A stretch of 64,000 nucleotides of DNA from Pseudoips prasinana (GCA_951640165.1 OX621255.1:31594001-31658000); one strand, 5' to 3'. Shown: positions 52,476 through 63,372, counted from the stretch's first letter. Made by a program: numbers and translations. The notes: generated by a model from the letters alone, not told the origin.

Positions 52476-53739
52476 AGCTGATCCCAGTGCCACTCAGTAG
52501 GTCTATTATAAATGTACTATAAAACTATTTAGAGACCCGCTCAAACACACTAAAAAATTACCAAAATCAGTCCGGTTGTTCAGAAGGAGTGCAGTCAACA
52601 GTCCAGTATCAGAGATGGTGTTGTATACGGATTATTAATTATTTTCTTACTTTACCAATGCGCTTCATTTTTTCTTAGTCGAAGTATTTAATAATAATAC
52701 TCTCAGAATAAGATTTATAACCAACACTCGCACGAAACAAAAAAATCAACCGGTAACCTCTTTTATTTTTAAAACAAACCTAAGACAAGATTTTGCGATT
52801 TATAGCTTATATACTGACAGGCGGAGATAATGGATTGTTCAAAAAATTTCTTGTACATTTTCTGCTGACTATCAGTTTTTTTTTTAGTTTCGATGCAATT
52901 ATTTTCTAACTATTTTCAAAAGATTTTTTAATAGTAATTCTGATCTTCTTGGGTAATCGAATTAAAAAAATCTGAGATCAGCGAAATGGAAATGGTCATT
53001 CTTGAGTTATAAATGATGCAAATAACCCGTCTTTCTGTTGTCTTTACGAACATAATTATAAATTTGAATGCTACAAATAATATTTTTATTGTTGTTATAT
53101 GTCGTGTTGACTGCAATAATAATCAAATTCAAATAATTTAGATAATAATATAAAAACCATTAATTCTTGCTTTTTGTCTTTACTTTTTTATTGAATCTGG
53201 TAATGTCCGTTACGTATAAGTATGAGTAAATGTGTGATATTCTCTGTGATACAGGAATTAACATACCTATTTCTAATTGTTTTGAAAAACACAAGTTGTA
53301 AGGCTGTAACTATTTAAATAACAAATTCCTGTAAGATTACGTAATACTTTGACTTTTAGTGAAGTAATTAATACTACATTTGTCGAAAATAAATTATTCC
53401 ATTATGTGGTACGTACAATAAACAAAAAAGATTAGTAAATACAATAAATTATACCAAAATGTGGGCCAGCCTTATCACACGGAGTAATCACAACTCTAAC
53501 CCAAAACACATAGCGGGACCTATTATGAAACTTTTGATTAGTTTTGGCAATTTTCGTAATTAAATATAAACAAAACTATTGTGGACCCAACATAACACAT
53601 ACGAGTACATTGATTATTAGCGATAAAAACATATGGTGACACCAATCCAAACCAAGTCTGGGAAATAAAATTTAGCACTAAGTTAAACAATTAATTAAAA
53701 TTAATACTATAATTTTTAATCGTCATGGTATTCGGAACA
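52476..53739. other. No recognisable feature; longest unassigned stretch
   Basis: About 1.26 kb of AT-rich sequence with no matched repeat, no convincing frame and no clear inverted ends. May be unique host non-coding DNA. Confidence 0.45.
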
Positions 53740-54090
53740 CGATTTCGAAACACGCCCACTACTGGGCAAAGGCGTTCCCCAAAGATTTCCTCAATTGCCG
53801 GTCTTGCGCTAACCGCATCCAGCGGTTTCCAGCGACCCGCACAAGATCATTGGTCCATCTTGTAGGGGGCCTGCCCACGCTACGTCTTCCAGTTCGTAGT
53901 CGCCACTCTAGAACCTTATTGGCCCAACGGCCGACAACTTAAAAAAATAAATCAAAAAATTCTTTATTCCGTAAAAATTTTACATTTATGCTAAACAAGC
54001 TATGTGTCCTGCGCACTGCCACTTCAGCTTGGCAATTCTTCGTTTCGTTTTACATGTTTGAGTCACCCTCGCAGGGAAACTCCGAGCCTT
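53740..54090 (-). pseudogene. RTE 3' fragment interrupted by a short insert
   Basis: ACTACTGGGCAAAGGCG, CGCATCCAGCGGTTTCCAGC and, after 53937-53996, AAGCTATGTGTCCTGCGCAC. The insert (ATTCTTTATTCCGTAAAAAT) resembles a retroelement tail near 39990. Confidence 0.55.
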
Positions 54091-54127
54091 TTTCATATTC
54101 GATGCTTATTAATTTGTTGTGAATATA

Positions 54128-54691
54128 CATTCAGTCAAAAAAGTATCGGGAATGGATGATTTGTTTATGGTTCCAAATTAAAAAAATTGTTTTTATTTGT
54201 TGTTGTTAGATTGGCACAACTGTTTTCCATTTTGGCGCGGAGTTTGAGTTGCATCTGTTATTTATAAAGAGAGCAAATTCGACGAAAAAGGCCAGATTTG
54301 TGGAAAGAAAATTCTTGGATTTTGCACCACGATAATGCGCCTTCGCACAAGGCCATCATTGTGAACGAATTTTTGACCAAACACTCAACAAATACCATCC
54401 AGCAACCACCATATTCACCAGATATGGCTCCAGCTGACTTCTTCCTTTTTCCTAAACTCAAATTATCACTTCGTGGTACCCGATTTCAATCGGTAGAAGA
54501 CATAAAGGAGAATTCGCGGCGAGAACTGAACACAATTCCGAAAGCAGCGAAATGTTATGATGAATGGATTATTCGTTGGCGTAAGTGTATCGTTTCTGAA
54601 GGAGCATACTTTGAAGGAGATAAAATAAATTTGGATGAATAACAAACATTTTGTATATTATTGATCTTTTCCAGGTTTTTTCTTGACAGAG
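54128..54691 (+). mobile_element. Internally deleted mariner element (DD34D)
   Basis: 564 bp between TA dinucleotides (54126-54127, 54692-54693). Ends CATTCAGTCAAAAAAG and, reversed, CTCTGTCAAGAAAAAACC are imperfectly inverted. Holds the C-terminal third of a transposase. Confidence 0.7.
54298..54642 (+). pseudogene. Mariner transposase, C-terminal part
   Basis: Cut-and-paste transposase remnant. WILHHDNAPSH provides the second catalytic Asp and YSPDMAPADFFLFPKLK the third. The spacing is 34 residues, the DD34D signature of mariner proper. FQSVEDIK and YFEGDKI at the end are usual for the family. The N-terminal DNA-binding domains and first Asp are absent through the internal deletion. The frame has no ATG of its own at this point; upstream sequence (54240-54297) belongs to the 5' part of the element. 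Confidence 0.75.
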
Positions 54692-54976
54692 TAGTATGTG
54701 TTATAGGTAGTTAAAATACAAAGTAGTTAAGCAATTGTTTTAAAATGGTAAGCAAAAGAATATTGATTAACTTTTCAGTGTTCTAGCGCTAGCCCTAAGC
54801 CAGAGACACAACTGCGCATCGGTGATAGTATTTAGTTCTCGCTACGTGACGTGCAACTAGAAATAAAATTAACTGAACTTGAAAAAGCTTAGGAGTGACA
54901 ACTCAGAAGATAACATTCACAGGAGGAAGAGGTACCGAGCTTTGAAGTGGTATTTTGTGTAAATAAGTAATAATAA
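54692..54976. other. No recognisable feature
   Basis: No coding sequence or matched repeat. Confidence 0.35.
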
Positions 54977-55335
54977 TGTCCTTCTAGCCGAATTCGGCCA
55001 CGGCGGCAGTCTCAACAGAGATTGGGCGTCTGCGCGGGACATATTATAGTGCTCAAGTGTGTGCGCAAATACAGGAGCACTTTCTATTATATCACTCTCA
55101 TGATCCGATGGGACGCCTTAGCGACACGACCGTAAAGAGGTCAGGCACAGGACCGCCGGCTTTACGTGCTCTCCGAGGCACGGGGGTATAATACCGCCAA
55201 CTCCCAGACTTCGGGCTAATGCTGAGAAATTTTTCTTTTTACAGAAAAGTCCCAAAATCACTTTTGGCCCGACCCAGGATTTGAAACTAGGACCTCATTA
55301 ACCGCGGGTGAACACGCTACCGCTAGAACAACGAA
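54977..55335 (-). mobile_element. SINE-4 copy
   Basis: GCCGAATTCGGCCACGGCG, ATGATCCGATGGGACGCC, GGATTTGAAACTAGGACC and the head GAACACGCTACCGCTAGAAC. Confidence 0.6.
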
Positions 55336-55810
55336 ACCAACCAAATAAGTTTTCCTACTCTCGTGTTCCTAATGCCCCCTGTAGGTCACACCATGAACCC
55401 CTTCTTAAATTCCCATTGCATAAAACAGATTTCTATTCTCATTCCTTCACAGTTCAGGCAGTCAGATTGTGGAATTCTCTCCCTCCTAACATCCGTAATT
55501 CCAAAACACTACCTCTTTTTAAGAAGCAAGTGAAAAATTACTATCTCTCCTCTTCATCCTAGTTATGTATATATTTATGTATATGTAGTTTATGTATATG
55601 GTTGCCCCGTTATAAGTATCTGTGTATTTTAGTATGTAGTTTATGTAATGATATTATAAACCTACGCACATGCCTATTGTACTTTAATATCTCCTCTCGC
55701 GGGTCTGCTGGAAGAAATTTATTTTGAAATAAGCAGCACCCATGTACTACCTGTCTCTTCTTCATTTATTTTACTTTTGTTATTTCTGTGTGTACAAAAT
55801 CTATTAAATA
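55330..55810 (+). pseudogene. LINE C-terminal fragment with 3' UTR
   Basis: SHSFTVQAVRLWNSLPPNIR and LPLFKKQVKNYYL before the stop at about 55562 is the usual end of Jockey/CR1/L2-like reverse transcriptases. The 3' UTR has CGGGTCTGCTGGAAGAAATT and CTGTGTGTACAAAATC, then a T/A tail. 5'-truncated. Confidence 0.6.
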
Positions 55811-55849
55811 AAAAAAAATAAAAAAGTAATTAGAAATTAGTATATATTT

Positions 55850-56350
55850 TTTAGACACCCTTGATTTGAAGAGTACGCTGGTGCATACGTGACGAGAGCG
55901 TCAGGAAAGGTGTCATCGAGTGGGGCGAACAGAAGTTGTGAGGGAGATATAAGTTAGTGAAAATAGAAAGAGCAGGAGTTACTTTGGAATATTACTGTGG
56001 GGGCAAAAGAGAGAATTCCAAGAACACATTTTCTTCCTCTCATAGCCAGTAAATTAATAATAATAATAATATCTAGGGACAATGTCACACAGATCATCCT
56101 AGCCCCAAACTAAGCAAAGCTTGTACTATGTGACGTACCAGGCGACGATATACATACTTATATAGATAGATAAATACATATATACATAGAAAACATCCAT
56201 GACTCAGATACAAATATTCGTGCTCATCACACAAATATTTGCACATACTGGGATTCGAACCCAGGACCACCAGCTTCGTAGGCAGGAGCACTACCAACTA
56301 GGCTACGGTGACCGTCAATTTTTGAATGTCTTAGTTTTACTTCAATCGTG
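55850..56350 (+). mobile_element. MITE-B copy split by SINE-1
   Basis: TAGACACCCTTGATTTGAAG ... CTCTCATAGCCAGTAA, then SINE-1 (56056-56313), then TTAGTTTTACTTCAATCG. Confidence 0.55.
56056..56313 (-). mobile_element. SINE-1 inside MITE-B
   Basis: (ATA)n tail at the left, head at the right. Duplicated with its right flank at 56780. Confidence 0.8.
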
Positions 56351-57450
56351 TGGTTTAAAGCACACTCATTTTTTTGTAATAACCTCGGGCTTCGTAAGCT
56401 TTTTATGCCTTAAGCATTTCGTAGGTTTACTTTCGTCCATAAAAATTTTATCTGTGGCGCTAATTGGATAAACATGAATTTCATTAATACTAATTAAAAG
56501 AAAACACTATTATATTAGCACAGTGATAAAGAACTATTTCAGTTCTTAAATATTTTTTTACAAATTTTTCAATGGACATCTTTATTTTGGTAAATTAAAA
56601 AATAAAGCACAACCGTGTTTGTAAATTTCTGCCTCAGTGTATTCCTTTACCAGTTACTAATTACAGTTACATCAGGAAGTTTCTATGGGGGTGTTCACAT
56701 TTGGCTTTATTGTTAAAAAAAAGACAATAACAACACCCACTTTATAGTATGTACCTAATTTAATATGATTGCTAACATCTATCTGGGGACAATGTCACAC
56801 AGATCATCCTAGCCCCAAACTAAGCAAAGCTTGTACTATGGGTACCAGGCGACGATATATATACCTACTTATATAGATAGATAAATACTTATATACATAG
56901 AAAACATCCATGACTCAGAAACAAATATTCGTGCTCATCACACAAATATGTGCACTTACCGGGATTCGAACCCAGGACCACCAGCTTCGTAGGCAGGAGC
57001 ACTACCAACTAGGCTACGGTGACCGTCAATTTTTTAATGTCTTAGTTTTACTTCAATCGTGTGGTTTAAAGCACTCTCATTTTTTTATAATAACCTCGGG
57101 CTTCGTAAGTTTTTTATGCCTTAAGCATTTCGTTGGTCGTTCATTAATATTTTATCTGTGACGCTAATTGAATCAACATAAATGTAATTATACTAATTAA
57201 GAGAAAACACTATTAGCACGGAAATAAAGCACTATTTTCTTTTAATTTAACAAGATTTAACAAATGTTTCAACGGACATCTTCATGGAAAATTAAAAAAT
57301 AAAGCAAAACCACAAAAAATTGTAAATTTCTGTCACAGTGTAGTCCATTACCAGTTACAAATTACATTTACATCAGGAACTTGTTCACCTTTTCTTAGTA
57401 AAATAAAATACAACTATAACACCGGCTTTATAGTCATAATAATAGTGTAC
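56079..57450. repeat. Tandem segmental duplication, unit about 700 bp
   Basis: Unit 1 starts at the SINE tail near 56079, unit 2 at 56783. After the SINE both have TAATGTCTTAGTTTTACTTC-like sequence, AACCTCGGGCTTCGTAAG and CCTTAAGCATTTCGT, then parallel AT-rich sequence including ACCAGTTAC and TTACATCAGGAA. Units differ by many substitutions and indels, so the duplication is not recent. Confidence 0.7.
56780..57024 (-). mobile_element. SINE-1, duplicated copy
   Basis: Shares its right flank with the copy at 56056, so it is a by-product of the duplication and not an independent insertion. Confidence 0.8.
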
Positions 57451-57467
57451 TGAATTCAGTGATGATT

Positions 57468-57735
57468 AACGATTTTTAGGGTTCCGTAACCAAAGGCTAA
57501 AACGGGTCCCTATTACCAAGACATCGCTGTCTGTCCGTCTGTCACCAGGCTGTATCTCATGAACCGTGATAGTTACACAGTTTAAATATTCACAGATGAT
57601 GTATTTCTGTTGCCACTATAACAATAAATATTAAAAAACAAAATAAAATTAAATATTTAAGGGGGCTCCCATGCAACCAACGTGAATTTTTTGCTCGTTG
57701 TTATAAATAATGGTAGAGTACCGTTCGTGCGTTTC
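57468..57735 (+). repeat. Lepidopteran interspersed repeat (TTTTTAGGGTTCCGTA)
   Basis: TTTTTAGGGTTCCGTAACCA, GTCTGTCCGTCTGTCACC, GGCTGTATCTCATGAACCG and GGGGGCTCCCATGCAAC match, from memory, a repeat widespread in moths and butterflies. Non-coding. Confidence 0.55.
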
Positions 57736-57767
57736 TTTCTTTATTTTTATCTATATAAGTATGTATT

Positions 57768-57885
57768 TACAAAAGAAAAGTAGTATGTCAGTTATCTGGT
57801 TTCCATAGTACAAGCTCTGCTTTATTTGGGATCAGATGGCCGTGTGTAAATAATGTCCCAGGATATTATTATTATTATTTTACCC
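57768..57885 (+). repeat. SINE-3, 3' half
   Basis: AAAGAAAAGTAGTATGTCAG, CATAGTACAAGCTCTGC, TTTGGGATCAGATGGCCG and (ATT)n. Head missing; truncated at 57768. Confidence 0.6.
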
Positions 57886-58054
57886 TACCTTGTAGTGCTT
57901 GACGTGGCTGCTACTAAGGAACACAGTCAAAAAACTCAGTAGGAATCTCTTTTTTTAAATATCAGGATCATCTCAACATCAAAAAAAAAGATTATCTAAA
58001 AGCGTTGAATTAAACCTACTCATTTCCAAACATTTTTTCAATACCGCAGTGTCT

Positions 58055-58501
58055 CAAGTCGAAAGTCTTCGAACAGTGTGTGTTGCCAGTGATGACTGAA
58101 CAGAGACGTGGTCGCTCACTATGGGCCTTATCAGGCGGCTCAAGGTCACCCAAAGAGCAATGGAAAGGGCTATGCTTGGAGTTTCCCTGCGAGATCGAAT
58201 CAGAAATGTTGAGATCCGCAGGCGAACCAAAATAACCGAAATAGCCGTAAGAATTGCCAAGCTGAAGTGGTAGTGGGCAAGGCACATAGCTCGTAGAGCC
58301 GACGGTCGCTGGGGCAGAAAGGTTCTCGAGTGGCGACCACGAACCGGAAGACGCAGCGTGGGCAGGCCCCCTACAAGATGGACCGATGATCTTGTGCGGG
58401 TCGCTGGAAATCGCTGGATGCGGATAGCGCAAGACCGGCCATTGTGGAGATCTTTGGGGGAGGCCTTTGTCCAGCAGTGGACGTCTTTCGGCTGATATGA
58501 T
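58055..58501 (+). pseudogene. RTE C-terminal fragment with stops
   Basis: GAACAGTGTGTGTTGCCAG through CTCGAGTGGCGACCACG to CAGCAGTGGACGTCTTTCGG. The coding frame has an inserted stop (AKLK-W-stop-WA) and a damaged YGTETWS segment (ACTGAACAGAGACG). Lacks the (ATG)n tail beyond GATATGATT. Confidence 0.65.
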
Positions 58502-58688
58502 TTCCAAACAGTTTATTTGTTGTCTAAAAGTTGTTTATTGACAGTTTCTGATGTGCTTGGGAAGATTTTTGTAGAATCGTAGACACTGCCCCATACAAGA
58601 GATACTGATTTTTTGGAGCATGCGCAACTAGAATATGCTTATTTCGAGTATTTACATTATGAATTTCACTTTTCTCTTTAAATTGATC

Positions 58689-58761
58689 AATATTTTTATG
58701 CACATACAGTATAGATCTCGTATATATATGTGAGAATATACTGTATGTGCATAAAAATATT
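58689..58761. repeat. Hairpin with 24-bp arms
   Basis: AATATTTTTATGCACATACA... pairs with its complement across a 25-nt loop. Confidence 0.75.
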
Positions 58762-58807
58762 AATAGCTCTTAGAGCCCTTCTTCGCAATGTAAAATGGTC
58801 TCCATCT

Positions 58808-59050
58808 GGGGCTCTACCGGCTAAGTCGCCGAACATCGATTTCTTAAATGGGTTTAAAATGAATAAAGGTTTAAAATGACTTAATCAATCGTTAAATCGG
58901 CTTCCATGACCACATGGGACGTCATAAATGGTCCGGAATCGATTGTCGACGTTGAAGCCGGTTTAACGATTAATTAAGTCATTTTTATGCTTTATTTATT
59001 TGAACACCATTCACGAAAACGATGTTTGGCGACTTAGCTGGTACAGCCCC
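58808..59050. mobile_element. MITE-C copy
   Basis: GGGGCTCTACCGGCTAAGTC to CTTAGCTGGTACAGCCCC. Inverted arms of about 100 bp include GACTTAATCAATCG and CGATTAATTAAGTC. Non-coding. Confidence 0.7.
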
Positions 59051-59248
59051 TGTTAGGGAATTGGAACTCCGTGTCTTAGTTTACAAACATATAATTGACA
59101 GACACAAATTACATCCAGACTCAGAACAACTATTAATGGGTCACATTTATACGGTGGCAGATTTAATCTACCTGGTAATAGGTATTAAAAAGATATATAA
59201 GATACGTAAGATAAAAAATATAAACGGTTGACTATTATTAAGACTGAG

Positions 59249-59450
59249 CGTGTGGCGTAGCGGTTAAGATAAATCTCCTCGCCACTTCGTGTCACGGATT
59301 CGATTCCAGCACAAGACAAAATTTGGGTGACCCATAAGTAATCGTTCTGAGTCTGGATGCACTTTGTCTATCATATGTTTGTAAAGTACCCCGTGACACA
59401 GGGATTCATTTACCTAGGGCGGGCGATTTTTTAATAAAATATACTTAGAG
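59249..59450 (+). mobile_element. SINE-2 copy
   Basis: GTGTGGCGTAGCGGTTAAGA head, GGATTCGATTCC B-box, CCATAAGTAATCGTTCTGAG body, and CCCGTGACACAGGGATTC tail part. Confidence 0.65.
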
Positions 59451-59454
59451 AAGT

Positions 59455-59760
59455 AGGGCACAGCGTTCATTGGCTCAAAGAGCAGCCCGATTGGGGAAGT
59501 ACCTTCACCTTACCGAAGACATTCCTTAATAATAACATTAATACCTTAATGTTGTGTTTCCGCGTGTGAGTAAGGTTGCCAGAGCTAATCGGGGTGGGGG
59601 GAAGGGTCAGCAACACTTGTTTGCGGACTCTTTTAAAGGCTGGCAACGCACCCGCGACTCCTCTGGTGTTGCGAGTGTCTATGGGCGGCGGTGATCACTT
59701 ACAATCAGGTGACCCGCTTGCTCGTTTGTCGTCCTATGACATTAAAAATAAAAAAAAACA
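59455..59760 (+). repeat. Family F retroposon 3' region
   Basis: GAAGACATTCCTTAATAATA, GGCTGGCAACGCACCCGCG, GGTGATCACTTACAATCAGG and GCTCGTTTGTCGTCCTATG before an A-rich tail. The end is a common lepidopteran retroposon 3' terminus as far as I recall. No frame recognised. Confidence 0.55.
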
Positions 59761-59831
59761 TGTCTAAATGGGCCAATATTATGGTAATTATGATTGACTT
59801 TTCCGTCGTTTTAAACTCTATAACGGGGATA

Positions 59832-60296
59832 AAATAAATAAAAAAGGTTTTTATTCACGTAGACTTTAAAAAAGCGCTTGTAAATAGTCAGAACATGTTC
59901 GTAGTAATATATAATTAATTTATAATTATTTCTAGCTACATATAGATATTTAGGTACACGGATTGTAGGAAATAATTTTAAATAGTAACGATATTTAGCT
60001 AACTTAAATTAAGTTATTGTCAAGGATCATGTGTAGGTTTAATTATCTAAATTTTAAATTTTAGCTATATGTTTACTACATATTGTCTGAATGGTTCTGT
60101 CTATATTAGGGTACGAATTAAATGTTATTATTATGGCGGACCTTGTGTTTATAACTACGGTCGCGCTTTAATGCTATCACCGGATCCAATGCGCCCCAAC
60201 TGAGAAGACCCAGCGAAACAAACTCAGCGGGTGTCTCTACTACCGGTTTCAACACGGCCCAGTTGAACCGCTCCGGCGAAACATACTCAATGGGGC
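59832..60296 (-). mobile_element. V retroelement, most complete copy
   Basis: Reversed: tail AAAAAAGGTTTTTATTCACG at the left, TGACGG-type boundary near 60130, and the frame at the right end. The minus-strand frame reads EYVSPERFNWAVLKPVVETP, AEFVSLGLLSWGALDPVIAL, KRDRSY. Its function is unknown; it is conserved with 21198-21342. No RT motif, so the class is undetermined. Confidence 0.65.
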
Positions 60297-60704
60297 ATAT
60301 ACACGAGATTTGGTCCACTTACTGAAATTATTTAGCAGGAAAACACAATATATGCTCGATCGGTTGTCTGTTTAAGTATTTATTTTAGGTTTAATATATT
60401 AGAAATAAAAAATAAAAACGTCAAAATAAAAGTAACATTAATCATTTTGAGACACAACCAACAGTTCTGAAATTCGTAGAATATTTAAATAATAGATAGT
60501 TTTATTACAGATAGTTCATGTAACATAAAAGTATACTCATGTCTATATGGCTATAAGATCCCCAGCGGACTATGTGCAGATTGATTGATCCATCTCAAAA
60601 GGCACAGCGAATATATAAATAGTATTACTGAACCCACGATACACTGATTAAATGTATGTCAGTTATCTACTGCGACCTAGTTGCAGCTATATAGAAAACA
60701 AGTA
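60297..60704. other. No recognisable feature
   Basis: No coding sequence or matched repeat. Confidence 0.35.
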
Positions 60705-60760
60705 ATAAATATCTCGGGACAACTACCACACTGCCATCTGATCCCAAACTACTTCCGATA
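60705..60760 (-). repeat. SINE-3 tail fragment
   Basis: ATATCTCGGGACAACTACCA and CTGCCATCTGATCCCAAACT; broken by the Helitron region that follows. Confidence 0.5.
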
Positions 60761-60776
60761 CTGTTTATATCGATTA

Positions 60777-61077
60777 CTAGCCGTGCCCCGCGGTTTCACC
60801 CGCGTTAAACTTTATAAATTATCACAGCTCCTCCCCCGAAGGTGATAGCGTGCTAATATGTAGCCTATATGTTGACCAACCTCTTAGTAATATTCATGCA
60901 AAATTTGAAGTAAATCCATCCAGTACTTTTTGAGTTTAGCCCGGACATACATACAGACAAAAATTCTAAAAACTATATTGGCTTCGAAATCGAATGTAGA
61001 TCACGCTCCAAGTATCCTTTTAAAAAAATATTCAATGTACAGTTTTGACTTTCCTACGATTTTATTACATGTATAGA
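60777..61077 (-). mobile_element. Non-autonomous Helitron
   Basis: CTAGCCGTGCCCCGCGG at the left, TTTTATTACATGTATAGA at the right. Confidence 0.8.
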
Positions 61078-61126
61078 TTAGCCCATTTCATAACAAATAG
61101 GTTATCAATAACACCGGTTTTTTAAC

Positions 61127-61285
61127 AATAATATCCTGTGACATTATTTACACACGGCCATCTGATTCCAAACTAAATAGAGCTTGTACTGTGGAAACCA
61201 GATTTTAACATCGTTGTTAGCCATGTAGGTTTCATAAGACAAAGATTTGTCCGGGGTGGGATGGAACCCAAGACCTATGGCGCCG
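61127..61285 (-). repeat. SINE-3, short copy
   Basis: AATATCCTGTGACATTATTT tail, GATTCCAAACTAAATAGAGC, then a deletion to TTGTCCGGGGTGGGATGGAA and CCCAAGACCTATGGCG. Confidence 0.55.
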
Positions 61286-61304
61286 CAAATAAACTTTTTT
61301 GAAG

Positions 61305-61580
61305 TTAGGTATACTTCTTTTGGCGCAATGGAGAAAAATGATGAGAGTGAATTTTTACGATGCGCGCGCACACCGACACCAAAAAATTTAACAGCATGAA
61401 GTTAGTTCTAGGTGGTATGACAGTGAATTTTTACGATGCGTATCGTGCGCGCGCATCGTAAAAATAACAGCATGACGTTAGTTCTAGGTGGTATGAAAAT
61501 TGATAACTATGTTCAAGTTGTATATTATAACTTCTAACGCGTATACATAAGTACACACAAGTTTTTTTTTATTTTTGCGC
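61305..61580. repeat. Second copy of the GC-palindrome repeat
   Basis: Aligns with 14726-14998. The palindrome is shortened here (TACGATGCG, TATCG, TGCGCGCGCATCGTA). Confidence 0.55.
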
Positions 61581-61615
61581 GTATCTATAGTCGGGTGATT
61601 TCAGAAAAGTTTCTT

Positions 61616-61705
61616 CGTAGTGGAGACAACGGACTTCCATTTGTTATTCTTTCGCCTCATTTATTGTAATTGTATTCTTCATACATGCTCGCCAGTTATT
61701 TTTCT
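61616..61705 (-). pseudogene. LINE polyprotein C-terminal scrap
   Basis: GGAGACAACGGACTTCCATT and ATTCTTCATACATGCTCGCC match the reversed coding region of the LINE at 21807. About 90 bp. Confidence 0.4.
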
Positions 61706-61930
61706 CAGTTTTTCTCAGAAATAAATGCAGAAATTGTGAGTTTTGCTGTTATTTAAATATCGAAGGTAAACACCATAACTCAAGGATTCGTAAACAGTGT
61801 GTTTGCACAAATTATTTGTTGTAACAAGATATATACCCCCGGTCCTTCACATTTGTCGAACAATGGTGGGAACATCACACCTATTGTTCCAGCTTTTTAC
61901 GATACTAATAGCTATCGTGTAACAAATGCT

Positions 61931-62065
61931 CAGACGCCAGCACATCCAGCTACCCCAATCTATCAAATTACTTTTATAGATTTTCAACTTTATCACATAA
62001 GTATAACGTTCACTTTCAATTGGGGAAATTTGACATATTGGCATAGCTTGATATGCTGGCGTCTG
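61931..62065. mobile_element. MITE-A copy
   Basis: CAGACGCCAGCACATCCAGC to GATATGCTGGCGTCTG; TA is present only on the right. Confidence 0.7.
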
Positions 62066-62228
62066 TACTAATACACCGTACCTTGTTGTGCCCTCCTTGA
62101 CCTTGTGAACTTGAATTTCGTACTTGACCGCTCGAAGAGAATATGTCCACAGATTACAATTACTAAACAGATAGGAAACTCCACAGAAAAATATTAAGTC
62201 ACCACTTGAATAAAAATACAGCATTCAA

Positions 62229-62455
62229 TCATCATCATCATCAATCAGTCAAGACAAAAGCCTCTCTAAAGAATAGTGGTAGACCCATAATCGCCTCGCT
62301 TGGCAGACTGGTTGGCGATCGCAGTTCGATGGTCATAGTTCACACAAAAGCACTGCTGCCCGTTCTCTGGTAGGTACCTAGGGACGATTTCTACGGCCCC
62401 CCACGGGATGAGATGGGGTGATAATATTCTCCGCCTTCACCATTCAGCGTTCAAT
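62229..62455 (-). repeat. Family B repeat
   Basis: (CAT)n tail at the left, ATAATCGCCTCGCTTGGCAG, GTTGGCGATCGCAGTTCG and CACGGGATGAGATGGGGTGA. Confidence 0.6.
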
Positions 62456-62475
62456 ATAAAATATTTATTATCATA

Positions 62476-62810
62476 CTAGCTGTGCCCCGCGGTTTTACCC
62501 GCGATAAAGTTTATAAATTATAGCCTATTTGTTAATCTAGGGTGTCAGCTAACTCCATACCAAATTGTATTCAAATCGCCACAGCCGTTTAGACGTGAAG
62601 AAGTAACAAACATGATGATGTCCGTCCAGAGGTATCCGTCGACAGCGACACCCTTGGCTTGTGTTGGCTTTGGCCCTTGCATGGGCGCGAGCATTACTAG
62701 CAAAGCCAAACTTAGTTTTGAAAGTCCTGTTGCAGGAAGCACAGTAAAGAGACCCACTTGAGTTTTATGTATTATTGTACACACTCACAACCCTTATAAT
62801 ATTAGTGTGA
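62476..62810 (-). mobile_element. Helitron (third family) split by a LINE tail
   Basis: CTAGCTGTGCCCCGCGG at the left and CCCTTATAATATTAGTGTGA at the right. The interior GACGTGAAGAAGTAACAAAC is followed by foreign sequence from 62612 to about 62778. Confidence 0.65.
62612..62778 (-). pseudogene. LINE C-terminal zinc-finger fragment
   Basis: The minus strand reads LYCASCNRTFKTKFGFASNA, then RAHARAKANTSQGCRCR. It is a diverged relative of the C2H2 finger at 18488-18645, with the first His replaced by Asn. The left end ATGATGATG is the reversed tail, so this is a LINE with an (ATC/ATG)-type tail inserted in the Helitron. Confidence 0.45.
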
Positions 62811-63328
62811 TATTTTTTTTGTATATGTTACCCCAACACTTGGGTAATAAATCCCTGTATCGCAGAGGGCTTTAAGAACAGGGAAGCTTTTAAAATTGTT
62901 CATGTTTGAATAATTCTGTAGTAATTTCCTTTTATTAACTAGTATTTCATTTTCCTTTTAGCATTTTAAAAGTGCAAAACTGAAATCAAGTTTCACATAT
63001 TTTTAAAAGGATTTTTATAATAGTCCACGCGGTCAGAGCTGGAGGCGGAACTCCATTGTTATTACGACACTCGTTGGATGGACCTTTTTGAATAAATATT
63101 AACATTATTTCATTTCCTTATACCAATTTAAAGTATGAAAAGGGCAGTGTAATTAAATTAACGTTAAATAAATTCTCCTTACAACTAAGTGATATCAGTT
63201 GTAAGGATAATTAATTTGACAGTACTATAATTACCTTATTATATCATATCATAATTATCATATCTTAATTGTTCAGAAAATTGTATGAAAATCCTTGAGG
63301 CCTCCGGTTTTATTTCTTATAACTCTTG
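62811..63328. other. No recognisable feature
   Basis: Contains a small hairpin at 63177-63208 (TCCTTACAACT and complement). No gene or matched repeat. Confidence 0.4.
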
Positions 63329-63372
63329 TTTTTTTTATATCAGCAGGCGACAAACGAGCAAATGGGTCACCT
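63329..63372 (-). repeat. Family F tail, reversed
   Basis: T run, then GCAGGCGACAAACGAGCAAA and TGGGTCACCT, the reverse complement of the family F terminus at 59710-59740. Interrupted by MITE-C. Confidence 0.5.
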
